NCBI GenBank assembly: GCA_017420845.1
Contig: JAFQOC010000295.1
Location: forward strand, 1 to 5,631
Origin: Clostridia bacterium
GTDB taxonomy: Bacteria > Bacillota > Clostridia > Oscillospirales > CAG-272
Direction of reading: 5' to 3'
Length of the DNA stretch: 5,631 nt
Below, in pieces: positions 1 to 5,337 of this stretch. Below the pieces are notes generated by a model. That model saw nothing but the letters and a program-made list of their open reading frames with translations, was not told where the DNA came from and ran no database searches. Position 1 is the first letter of the stretch, and each line of letters starts with the position of its first letter. The translations under genes were made by a program, and so were the position numbers.

Positions 1-783
1 AATGAAATACGTCGGTGTCACGCCACAGATTTCACTGATCTCACCGATCGAATAATCCGTAGTCTCCAACAAATATTTGCCAAATCTCATTTTTTCCGCC
101 TGCAATTTCTCCGTAAAGCTCATTCCATATTGTTCCGTCAACAAGCGGTTCAGATGGCGCGGGCTCATATGTAATTTATCAGATAATGCCTCGATCGTCA
201 AATTCCGAGGATCCGCGTAATGAAATATCTGATAAAAGAAATCATCCATGACAAAGAGATTATCGACTCGGTGTGTCTCTTGTCTCGTCATCCGAGACGG
301 AAGATCACTACAGGAACGTGCGATATGGATCATCAGCTGGTTCAGTAGGCTTGTACAATACTCCTCGTAGCCTTGCTTTTGACATTCCGCCTCAAGCATG
401 ACCTGGCACAACAGGTCACCCATGATGGGATCATCATTCCCCTTGTAGTGATGCAGAGTGGAAATATTATAAAAAGGGGAGGTCGGATCCGAGTCAGTGA
501 TTTCAAAATTCAGACAATATCCGCCACAGGGAGCAACGATTTTTTCCTCATGGAACACACCCTTGCCCAACAAAATCCATTCCCCTTGATGCAAATCTAT
601 GATTTCATGAAAATCCAGAATAAACCGTGTACATCCTTTCGTGCATACATGCAATTCATAGCAGGAATGCTGGTGATGATCTGTATCTGCTCGATTGTGA
701 AAATACCAAATACAGGTGATTTTCTGCTTTGCATCCAACAGGCGAAAAGAATGTTCCCGTTCATACACTTGAACAGACCTCAT
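1..783 (-). CDS. AraC-family transcriptional regulator, C-terminal end cut off by the window edge
   Basis: I translated 261 uninterrupted codons here; the frame runs off the left edge. The start is the ATG at 781-783, preceded by AAAGGAG at 790-796 with 6 nt spacing. The N-terminal half (about residues 20-100) looks like an AraC-type cupin sensor, with a His-rich stretch HHQHSCYELH (36-45) followed by short beta-strand-like segments. The C-terminal part is the AraC DNA-binding domain. Its first helix-turn-helix is at about 194-223 (LTIEALSDKLHMSPRHLNRL) and the second begins at about 244 (YSIGEISEICGVTPTYF). Judging by the family, only some 15-35 residues are missing. The visible part has eleven cysteines, unusually many for a cytoplasmic regulator. 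It lies downstream of, and in the same orientation as, the glycosidase genes but has its own promoter, so it is probably their regulator. Its ligand is unknown. It is more AT-rich than the enzyme genes. Confidence 0.95.
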   Translation of the reverse strand, partial: MRSVQVYEREHSFRLLDAKQKITCIWYFHNRADTDHHQHSCYELHVCTKGCTRFILDFHEIIDLHQGEWILLGKGVFHEEKIVAPCGGYCLNFEITDSDPTSPFYNISTLHHYKGNDDPIMGDLLCQVMLEAECQKQGYEEYCTSLLNQLMIHIARSCSDLPSRMTRQETHRVDNLFVMDDFFYQIFHYADPRNLTIEALSDKLHMSPRHLNRLLTEQYGMSFTEKLQAEKMRFGKYLLETTDYSIGEISEICGVTPTYFI

Positions 784-826
784 ATTCGACTCCTTTGGCT
801 GAATGTATCATTTGATTATAGCTATG

Positions 827-855
827 AGTATATCACATTTTCTTTGGATTGTCAA
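827..855 (-). promoter_or_regulatory. Sigma-A-type promoter of the AraC-family gene
   Basis: Read on the minus strand, a perfect -35 box TTGACA (850-855) and a -10 box TATACT (827-832) are separated by exactly 17 bp. The predicted start point near position 820 gives a leader of about 37 nt before the ATG at 783, with the Shine-Dalgarno sequence inside it. This is the best promoter match in the window, and it indicates that the regulator is transcribed independently of the enzyme genes. Confidence 0.85.
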
Positions 856-895
856 TCGGTAGCAGAAGAATTTCGTCAACCATTAAGCAGAAGAA
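851..895 (-). promoter_or_regulatory. Direct repeat overlapping the regulator's -35 box, a candidate operator
   Basis: On the plus strand, AGCAGAAGAA occurs at 861-870 and again at 886-895. Each copy is preceded by GTCAA (851-855 and 875-879). The half-sites are therefore about 24-25 bp apart in the same orientation, and the proximal one includes part of the -35 hexamer. AraC-family proteins commonly bind direct repeats about two helical turns apart, so autoregulation is a reasonable inference. It is not shown by the sequence alone. Confidence 0.45.
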
Positions 896-1071
896 AGCCT
901 CTGTGGCTGTCGGCAAAAGAGTGCCAAACAAAACTCAATAGTTTTGAATATTATGATATTTCGTAAATGTTCATTCCAAAATTATTAATAACACAAAATG
1001 AGAACACATTTTAATAAAATTATTTCGTTTTTATCGGTTTTTCATTTGTAAATATTAGAGGTATGAATGAT

Positions 1072-1240
1072 ATCAGAACGCCACCGCCCCCGTCAAGCGT
1101 TACAGGGGGAAAAAGTATCGCTGAAAATTCATAGAGCCGATTTGGTTGACAGAAAAACTGTCTTTCAAATCGGCTCTTTTTTCATGCCATGACTGCAATA
1201 CTTTTTCCTTTTTCCCTTGACGGCTTCGGTGGGTTCTGAT
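1072..1240. repeat. Imperfect inverted-repeat (palindromic, MITE-like) element of about 169 bp
   Basis: The two halves are related in inverted orientation over nearly their whole length. The tips are ATCAGAACGCCACCG at 1072-1086 and CGGTGGGTTCTGAT at 1227-1240, which are complementary apart from one inserted base. Moving inward, the arms share TTGACGG, then an ATACTTTTTCC tract. At the centre is a perfect 12-bp stem, AGAGCCGATTTG (1133-1144) with CAAATCGGCTCT (1166-1177). The arms differ by short indels and substitutions, so the element is degenerate. No clear target-site duplication is visible. It could be a non-autonomous transposable element or a foldback repeat; a diverged bidirectional terminator is the main alternative. 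Confidence 0.6.
1133..1182 (+). terminator. Strong intrinsic terminator-like hairpin
   Basis: A perfect 12-bp stem (1133-1144 with 1166-1177) encloses a second perfect stem, GACAG (1148-1152) with CTGTC (1158-1162), around an AAAAA loop. Six T residues follow directly at 1177-1182. It has the shape of a rho-independent terminator for plus-strand transcription, although no plus-strand gene precedes it. Read on the minus strand, the tail after the stem is only moderately T-rich (TATGAATTTTC), so termination of the enzyme transcripts would be weaker. It forms the core of the larger inverted repeat. Confidence 0.7.
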
Positions 1241-1279
1241 GGTGGGAAGGTGTAAAGAGAGAATGGAGGAAAAGAATAG

Positions 1280-1349
1280 GTTGTGAAAAAGTTGTAATAG
1301 ATTGTAAAAGATTGTGAAAACTTGGAATTGGTTGAAAAGATGTGAAAGT
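1280..1349 (+). repeat. Roughly 10-bp phased array of degenerate TTGTRAAA units
   Basis: TTG begins at 1281, 1292, 1302, 1312, 1322 and 1332, a period of 10-11 bp. The units are TTGTGAAAAA, TTGTAATAG, TTGTAAAAG, TTGTGAAAA, TTGGAATTG and TTGAAAAGA, followed by TGTGAAAG at 1341-1348. Short A-tracts recur about once per helical turn, which is known to favour intrinsic DNA curvature. The array ends about 17 bp before the -35 box of a plus-strand promoter, so it may act as a curved upstream element or as a set of protein-binding half-sites. Confidence 0.5.
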
Positions 1350-1365
1350 GTTTAGGCTGGGTTGC

Positions 1366-1394
1366 TTGTTTTCGCTTTTAGAATCTGTTATAAT
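1366..1394 (+). promoter_or_regulatory. Extended -10 promoter on the plus strand with no gene behind it
   Basis: A perfect -10 box TATAAT (1389-1394) is preceded by the extended motif TGT (1386-1388). Exactly 17 bp upstream is TTGTTT (1366-1371), which keeps the TTG of the -35 consensus. Transcription would start near 1401 and run rightward, antisense to the GH99-like remnant. No plausible coding sequence follows. Confidence 0.55.
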
Positions 1395-1399
1395 GCAAG

Positions 1400-1540
1400 C
1401 ACATAGAAAATCGTATAGCAGTGACAAGCCGCGATTTCCGCATAGGGACAGAGGTTGCACCAAGGGCGTAGTACGAATCCATCTTAGTTTTCTCCCCACA
1501 CTTGCGGGCCGGGGGAGAAGTTCCCGTTTAAAAGGAGTGA
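1400..1540 (+). other. Leader-like sequence ending in a Shine-Dalgarno motif but without a gene; possible structured RNA
   Basis: Downstream of the plus-strand promoter are two potential pairings. AAATCG near 1407-1412 can pair with CGATTT near 1433-1438, and a perfect 8-bp hairpin TTCTCCCC/GGGGAGAA spans roughly 1490-1519. AAAAGGAG follows at 1530-1537. The nearest ATG (1554-1556) is 16 nt further on, and its frame stops after five codons. The arrangement resembles a 5' untranslated region whose coding sequence has been lost at the junction with the gene remnant ending at 1561. A minus-strand frame of about 34 codons also crosses it (start near 1480, stop near 1379), but I see no family signal in it. 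I do not recognise a known riboswitch class. Confidence 0.3.
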
Positions 1541-1560
1541 CACAAGCAGACATATGGATA

Positions 1561-2013
1561 TTATTCCTTGAAAACCCGTCTGATTGCCTCCAGATAGATA
1601 GCCGTACCCATACTTGGTATCGGGCTCCAGGTAGGAGGTCTTGGTCCACTCATTCCAGCTGTTGATTGTAATCAGCGAAACGGGGAGGTTATGGCTGTCC
1701 ACGTACTCCTTGGCCATTTCCAGCCCCTTCGCGAACTCCTCAGGGCCGTTGTACTTCTGCCGTAGCCCACGAAGCCGCGTAAGCGGGGGCTATTATCCCA
1801 GCCGATGGAAACGTGGGGGTAGAAGGGGACGGTATAGTCCTGATCCATCCGTGCCCACTCAGCCGCAACACCGGGAAGGATATTGGCGTAGTCGCGGTTG
1901 ATGTCCACAAAATGCACGAACTGGTAGTTGGTGACGCTGTCGAAGCCCAGCGCAGGGACAACCTCCTTAGTGGACAGGAATTTATTACCATCCACGCCGC
2001 TGCCGCTCCAGCC
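1561..2013 (-). pseudogene. C-terminal remnant of a GH99-like/WbsX-type carbohydrate-active protein, frameshifted twice
   Basis: Three reading frames must be joined to read this remnant. The first part (about 2013 to 1790) encodes VVPALGFDSVTNYQFVHF, then DINRDYANILPGVAAEWARMD and PHVSIGWDNSPR. A frame change between about 1758 and 1790 leads to KYNGPEEFAKGLEMAKEYVD and ITINSWNEWTKTSYLEPD (ending near 1600). A further shift restores LEAIRRVFKE and a TAA at 1561-1563. The WNEW..YLEPD..YGYGYLEA ending is typical of GH99-like domain proteins and the related WbsX (PF14307-type) family, which are usually about 350 residues long. Only about 145 residues remain and there is no 5' half or start codon. 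The second shift is explained by a tandem duplication of GATA at 1593-1600. It was probably once an enzyme of this sugar locus, but it cannot make a normal product as it stands. Confidence 0.8.
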
Positions 2014-3088
2014 CCCAAACCACCTGCATGATCACAGCCGGATGGTCCGCCCGCTCCTTGGCGTAGAATACCGTAAGAATATCCCCACCTGGAAGCTCCA
2101 CTGAGGCGGGATACCCCAAGTCATGATGGACGCCGTTGATATACAGATCATGATCCGTGTCCCAGGTGTGCCCGCGGTCGCGGCTGACCATGACCTTGAT
2201 GCCATAAGGAGGCTGACGGTATCCGTAGGTGGAGATGAGCGTCCCATCACGGAGCTTCAGCAGATGAGGGGGAGAGCCTCCCTGATCGGCCAGGAGAGGC
2301 CGCGGAGCGGTAAAGGTGCGCCCTCCGTCGCAGGATTCGGTTTGATAGACCGTGAAGAGGCCTTGCCCCTGCACGCGGATGTGGACGAGGATACGCCCGT
2401 CCTCAAGGACAATGGCGTGGGGCTCGTGGCTCTCCAGCTCGGGTATATCGGGAATCTCCCCCAGCAGCTCACTCTGCCCGTCGGGGGACAGGCGAAACGC
2501 CGCCAGATGACGGTCGGGGGAGCGGGGGGCTCCGAAGAAGCGGCCTACGTAAAGGATCTCTCCATCCGGCGTCAGCGTAGGCCCGTGAGGGGAGGAGACG
2601 GGGCACCGCAGAACCTCCCCGAAGGTCTTCCCGCCGTCGTGACTGACGATGAAGGTAGACCCCAGATAGGCGGCCTCAGCCGATGCGCCGTCCAGCACGT
2701 CCAGATAGCCTTCTACGTAGGGATTGTTGCCGTCGTTTCGCTCGGCGGTCTCCCAGTATCCCCGGTTGTAGCCGCGCTGGGCCTCCTTGGAGTTATTGAA
2801 GCTGGTGACGAGCAGGCTTCTCTCCCCGAAGGGGAGGATGCCCGCGTCGCGGTCATCCAGCGGTGTATCCATGATGACGGCAGGGCGGCTCCAGGAAGCG
2901 CCCTCATCATCGCTGATGCACATGACCACCTTCCCGAAGGGGCAGATATGGCGATACCGGAATCCCGAGGCCACCATGGCCAGCCGCCCGTCCTGCAGGC
3001 GAGCCACCGAGGGCCATGCAAAATAGCCGTTGGCGGGATTGGTGGGATTCGAGCAAATGACCTTCGTCTCTTTTACGATAATCTTCAT
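1985..3088 (-). CDS. Sialidase-superfamily (BNR/Asp-box) glycosidase-like protein
   Basis: This 367-residue protein is predicted to fold as a six-bladed beta-propeller of the sialidase superfamily. Asp-box motifs are visible as ISDDEGASW (58-66), VSHDGGKTF (148-156), SCDGGRTF (252-259) and VSRDRGHTW (301-309). By position and context, candidate active-site residues are Glu222 (HEPHA), Arg238 (HIRV), Arg291 (YGYRQPPYG) and Tyr326 (DLGYPASV). There is no evident FRIP motif and no signal peptide, so it is probably cytoplasmic and its substrate is open. I chose the ATG at 3086-3088 because AAAGGAG lies 8 nt before it (3097-3103). An in-frame ATG at 3112 overlaps the upstream stop but lacks such a site. 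It follows the other BNR gene by 20 bp, so the two are almost certainly co-transcribed. The last residues (GLERQRRGW) look atypical and may come from a junction with the downstream remnant. Confidence 0.92.
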   Translation of the reverse strand: MKIIVKETKVICSNPTNPANGYFAWPSVARLQDGRLAMVASGFRYRHICPFGKVVMCISDDEGASWSRPAVIMDTPLDDRDAGILPFGERSLLVTSFNNSKEAQRGYNRGYWETAERNDGNNPYVEGYLDVLDGASAEAAYLGSTFIVSHDGGKTFGEVLRCPVSSPHGPTLTPDGEILYVGRFFGAPRSPDRHLAAFRLSPDGQSELLGEIPDIPELESHEPHAIVLEDGRILVHIRVQGQGLFTVYQTESCDGGRTFTAPRPLLADQGGSPPHLLKLRDGTLISTYGYRQPPYGIKVMVSRDRGHTWDTDHDLYINGVHHDLGYPASVELPGGDILTVFYAKERADHPAVIMQVVWGLERQRRGW

Positions 3089-3108
3089 AGGCGTATCTCC
3101 TTTCAGGA

Positions 3109-4224
3109 TCATCCGGTCAGCTCGTCGTAGCGGACCTTGGTGATCTTGGTGCTGTTCAGGCAGATCCCGGTTCCGTTGCTGTGATAGTAGGCAACCAGGA
3201 ATCCGTCGGCAACCTCCAGGATGGCGGGGTAGCAGTAGCTTTCGTTTGGGTCATCCTCCAAAAAGCAGCAGCTTGCGGTGAAGGCCCGGAAGCCACCGCC
3301 CCCTTTGGTTGCTTCCACGAAGGAAAGTCCCCCGTCGCGGCTGACCGCACACACGTAGGGGGTGCGTTTGGGACTGCCCCATCCTTCCGTATTGGGACGC
3401 AGGCAGGTATATGAGAGGGGATTGAATACCGCTACCGTGTAGGCCCCCGCCCCTCTGATCTGCATGGGCGAGTCGGGAGAGGTGAAGCATAGACAGGGGG
3501 TAACGGATCCCCACGTCTCGCCGCCGTCGCAGGAGAAGCACTGGTACTGATGGCCGTAGGCGGTCCTGCACCACATCCAGACCCGTCCGTCGGGGAGCTC
3601 GTACAGGCCGGGCTCCTGAAGCTGGGTGGGATCGTCTCGAAAGGGGGAGTAGACTGCCTCAGGGGACATGGTCCAACTTTGGCCGTCATCGTCCGAGTAG
3701 CAGACCCGCAAGGCCCCCGGAAGCAGCCCTCGGTTGCCGGACTTGCCATGATAGGCCGCAGGGATCAGGAGGCGGCCGTTTTTCAGTCGGATGAGGCGGT
3801 CGTTGTTGACGACGTAGTATCCGTCCTCCGTCATGCAGGGGACAGGCTCACCGAAGGTCTTGCCCTCGTCCGCCGAACGCACAAGGTAGGGCATACAGAG
3901 CAGGTCGTCTCCCTTCATGGACTTGCGGAGATGCAGAAGCCCCAGGTCGCCGTTTCGCATCCGCATCAGGCTGACCGACATGATGTTGAGGGCATCAGTA
4001 TCCTTCTCGATCAAGATACCGCCGTCATACCAGGTCTCACCCTCATCGGATGAATAATAGGCCGCTACCCTGGCTATGGCGTGATCCTGCCAGCTATCGC
4101 CATAGTATTGCGTGTAAGCGTATAGGATGCGCCCGTCCTTCAGACGAAGCAGGGAGCCCTCTCCATTGCGGGGATTTTTCTCGCCCGTGCTCAAAAAGAG
4201 CACTTCTTTGCCGATCTTTTTCAT
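3109..4224 (-). CDS. Sialidase-superfamily (BNR/Asp-box) glycosidase-like protein, second divergent paralogue
   Basis: The protein has 371 residues and five Asp-box-like motifs: YSSDEGETW (57-65), RSADEGKTF (116-124), YSDDDGQSW (176-184), SCDGGETW (231-238) and VSRDGGLSF (294-302). This fits a six-bladed sialidase-type propeller. Candidate catalytic and binding residues are Arg19 (NPRNGEG), Glu205 (LQEPGLYEL), Arg220 (MWCRT), Arg287 (KRTPYV) and Tyr332 (SYCYPAIL). These sit where the Arg triad and the Tyr/Glu pair of this superfamily would be expected, but I assigned them by eye. No FRIP motif, signal peptide or membrane segment is seen. The frame stays open upstream to 4359, but AGGAGG at 4230-4235, 5 nt before the ATG at 4222-4224, fixes the start. 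It is distant in sequence from its neighbour at 1985-3088. It may be an exo-acting hydrolase on a sialic-acid-like or other acidic sugar, but the specificity is unproven. Confidence 0.93.
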   Translation of the reverse strand: MKKIGKEVLFLSTGEKNPRNGEGSLLRLKDGRILYAYTQYYGDSWQDHAIARVAAYYSSDEGETWYDGGILIEKDTDALNIMSVSLMRMRNGDLGLLHLRKSMKGDDLLCMPYLVRSADEGKTFGEPVPCMTEDGYYVVNNDRLIRLKNGRLLIPAAYHGKSGNRGLLPGALRVCYSDDDGQSWTMSPEAVYSPFRDDPTQLQEPGLYELPDGRVWMWCRTAYGHQYQCFSCDGGETWGSVTPCLCFTSPDSPMQIRGAGAYTVAVFNPLSYTCLRPNTEGWGSPKRTPYVCAVSRDGGLSFVEATKGGGGFRAFTASCCFLEDDPNESYCYPAILEVADGFLVAYYHSNGTGICLNSTKITKVRYDELTG

Positions 4225-4340
4225 GAATACCTCCTGATAGGAAAGTCGGTGAATACAGGATCCCACATGGAATACGCACGACGGCAGCCCTCCACGACAC
4301 GTGGCAGCTGTCCGCAAACGAGCGTAGAGAAGTATGGGTT
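4225..4340 (-). other. 116-bp spacer between the GH43-like and BNR genes, with a small hairpin
   Basis: The spacer is long for an otherwise tight gene series. It contains a perfect CCACG/CGTGG stem (4292-4296 with 4300-4304), extended across a small internal loop by CAGC/GCTG (4285-4288 with 4307-4310). No T-run follows on either strand, so it is not an intrinsic terminator. It could be a transcript-processing or stability element. The reading frame of the downstream gene happens to remain open through the spacer, but that stretch shows no family features. Confidence 0.4.
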
Positions 4341-5189
4341 TTACTGAACCTTGAGACAATCCCCCATGTCCGTAATTTCCATGAATACAGGATGCTCATG
4401 CCCGGAGGCATTGGGAGAATGGAAGGTAAAGTAGAGCTTGTCGCCTGCGCGGAAGATCATACCGTGACCGCCGTCGCTGGTGACCAGGGGATCCAGATGG
4501 GCAAATTCGGTCCCCAACTGTCCGTCCGCGAATCTCACGAGGTATTCGGCGTATCGTCCCTCCACAAAGGAGGACCAGATCATGAACAGCTCTCCCGTCT
4601 TCGAACGGAACATGAAGGGGCCGTCGGTCACGTAGTGGTCTCCCATGACGGGGTCTACCCCTTCCACCGAGGAAGCGTTGAACAGGACGGTGGCCTCCCC
4701 GAGCCCTTCGGTCAGATCCTCGTTCAGGCGGCGGTAGCAAATAGTACCGTCGAGGATCTGGGTATGCTCGTGGCAGAAGACGATATAGGGATCGCCATTA
4801 GGGGCCACGTACAGGGTGCCGTCCAGGCACTCCCATTCGGTGGGAGTCACCCCTCCCTTGCTATGGGGGACGAAAGGCCCCAGCAGGCTGTCGGACCGCA
4901 GGATAAAGGTGGCGCGAAGCCCGCACTCGCGGGTGAAGGTGGCAAACATATAGTAGGCACCGCGGTATTCGTGTACCTCGGGGGCCCAGTTGACACAGCG
5001 GTTCATGCCGTAGGCTTCGGAATCGAAGCAGGGAATGGGATCACTCCAGGTTTCCAGGTCAGTGGAGGTATACACGTCAAAGCCGCGGGTTCCCTGACCG
5101 AAATAGGCGGCGCGGGTCCCGTACATATAGTAGATTCCGTCCTTGTATACGACGAAGGGGTCACGGATATTGATCTCGTTGCATTTCAT
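4341..5189 (-). CDS. GH43-like five-bladed beta-propeller glycosidase, cytoplasmic
   Basis: This complete 282-residue protein resembles family 43 glycosidases, which hydrolyse arabinose-, xylose- or galactose-containing glycans. The N-terminal IRDPFVVYKDGIYYMYGT (8-25) carries the expected general-base Asp10. WAPEV (68-72) matches the conserved WAP[DE] strand. LDGTLYV (122-128) supplies Asp123, in the place of the pKa-modulating Asp. GGHGMIF (240-246) holds the propeller-centre histidine, His242. At the general-acid position, where most GH43 enzymes have Glu-Gly-Pro, the sequence reads TDGP (188-191), with Asp189. There is no signal peptide and no accessory carbohydrate-binding domain. The start is supported by AAAGGA at 5199-5204, 9 nt before the ATG. 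The C-terminal third is clearly paralogous to the partial gene at 5338-5631. It probably acts on an imported oligosaccharide, but the sugar specificity cannot be told. Confidence 0.9.
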   Translation of the reverse strand: MKCNEINIRDPFVVYKDGIYYMYGTRAAYFGQGTRGFDVYTSTDLETWSDPIPCFDSEAYGMNRCVNWAPEVHEYRGAYYMFATFTRECGLRATFILRSDSLLGPFVPHSKGGVTPTEWECLDGTLYVAPNGDPYIVFCHEHTQILDGTICYRRLNEDLTEGLGEATVLFNASSVEGVDPVMGDHYVTDGPFMFRSKTGELFMIWSSFVEGRYAEYLVRFADGQLGTEFAHLDPLVTSDGGHGMIFRAGDKLYFTFHSPNASGHEHPVFMEITDMGDCLKVQ

Positions 5190-5210
5190 AGGTTGCTTTC
5201 CTTTCTGTTA

Positions 5211-5230
5211 TACATAGATGTACATAGAGC
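5211..5230. repeat. Tandem 10-bp repeat in the GH43-like gene leader
   Basis: TACATAGATG (5211-5220) is followed directly by TACATAGAGC (5221-5230), an eight-base match repeated at exactly one helical turn. It lies just upstream of the ribosome binding site of the gene starting at 5189. It would be within the transcript leader if transcription starts near 5253. It may be a regulatory half-site pair or simply chance. Confidence 0.4.
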
Positions 5231-5297
5231 TTGAAAAAGCCCGTGTCTGCGCTTAGTTCATTGTACAGGAAACGCGCACTTGTCCAGTCTTTTTCAA
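5231..5297 (-). promoter_or_regulatory. Tentative promoter for the GH43-BNR gene series, bracketed by a 9-bp inverted repeat
   Basis: On the minus strand, TACAAT (5260-5265) is a good -10 box. The best upstream hexamer is TGGACA (5281-5286), but the spacing is only 15 bp; at 17 bp the hexamer is ACTGGA, a poor match. TTGAAAAAG at 5231-5239 and its exact complement CTTTTTCAA at 5289-5297 lie either side of these boxes and could be an operator. The 148-bp gap after the preceding gene also favours a promoter here, though read-through from upstream is possible. Confidence 0.4.
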
Positions 5298-5299
5298 AC

Positions 5300-5336
5300 A
5301 GCAGGATAACCGTATTTTTTTGTCATCTACCCTGCT
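5300..5336 (-). other. Hairpin just after the upstream GH43-like gene
   Basis: Directly after the stop codons of the gene ending at 5338, AGCAGGATA (5300-5308) can pair with TACCCTGCT (5328-5336), giving nine pairs with one G-U. The homopolymer run lies in the loop rather than after the stem. It is therefore a poor intrinsic terminator and may only slow or partly stop transcription. Confidence 0.4.
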
Positions 5337-5337
5337 A

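Larger units (their letters stand above)
784..1071. other. AT-rich intergenic region upstream of the regulator; no gene
   Basis: This stretch holds the regulator's promoter and direct repeat near its left end. It also has a small perfect hairpin of CAAAAC (929-934) with GTTTTG (941-946). The segment from about 945 to 1070 is very AT-rich, with repeated AAAATTATT-like tracts. I found no reading frame with a convincing start, ribosome binding site and family signal on either strand. The plus-strand frame crossing 373-966 is antisense to the regulator. Confidence 0.7.

Noticed and set aside
373..966. Long plus-strand open frame (197 codons) covering the regulator
   Set aside because: It is antisense to the AraC-family gene, which has clear helix-turn-helix motifs, a ribosome binding site and a promoter; the plus-strand product shows no family features.
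1280..1349. CRISPR array or replication origin iterons
   Set aside because: The units are only about 10 bp, degenerate and without spacers, and no replication or Cas gene is nearby.
1182..1649. Minus-strand frame of 155 codons
   Set aside because: It crosses the gene remnant in the wrong frame, then the leader-like region, the phased repeats and part of the palindrome. Its composition follows those non-coding features.
2123..3130. Plus-strand open frame of 335 codons
   Set aside because: It is the complement of a GC-rich BNR gene with Asp-boxes. Long antisense frames are expected in such sequence, and no ribosome binding site supports it.
4225..4359. N-terminal extension of the BNR protein to an ATG at 4359
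   Set aside because: AGGAGG sits 5 nt before the internal ATG at 4224, and the extension overlaps the GH43-like gene and lacks family similarity.
4250..4393. Exact 12-base repeat TGAATACAGGAT at 4250-4261 and 4382-4393
   Set aside because: About one 12-base match is expected by chance in a window of this size. One copy is within coding sequence and the flanks do not match.
4392..5234. Plus-strand open frame of 280 codons
   Set aside because: It is the antisense shadow of the GH43-like gene, with no recognisable motif in the translation.
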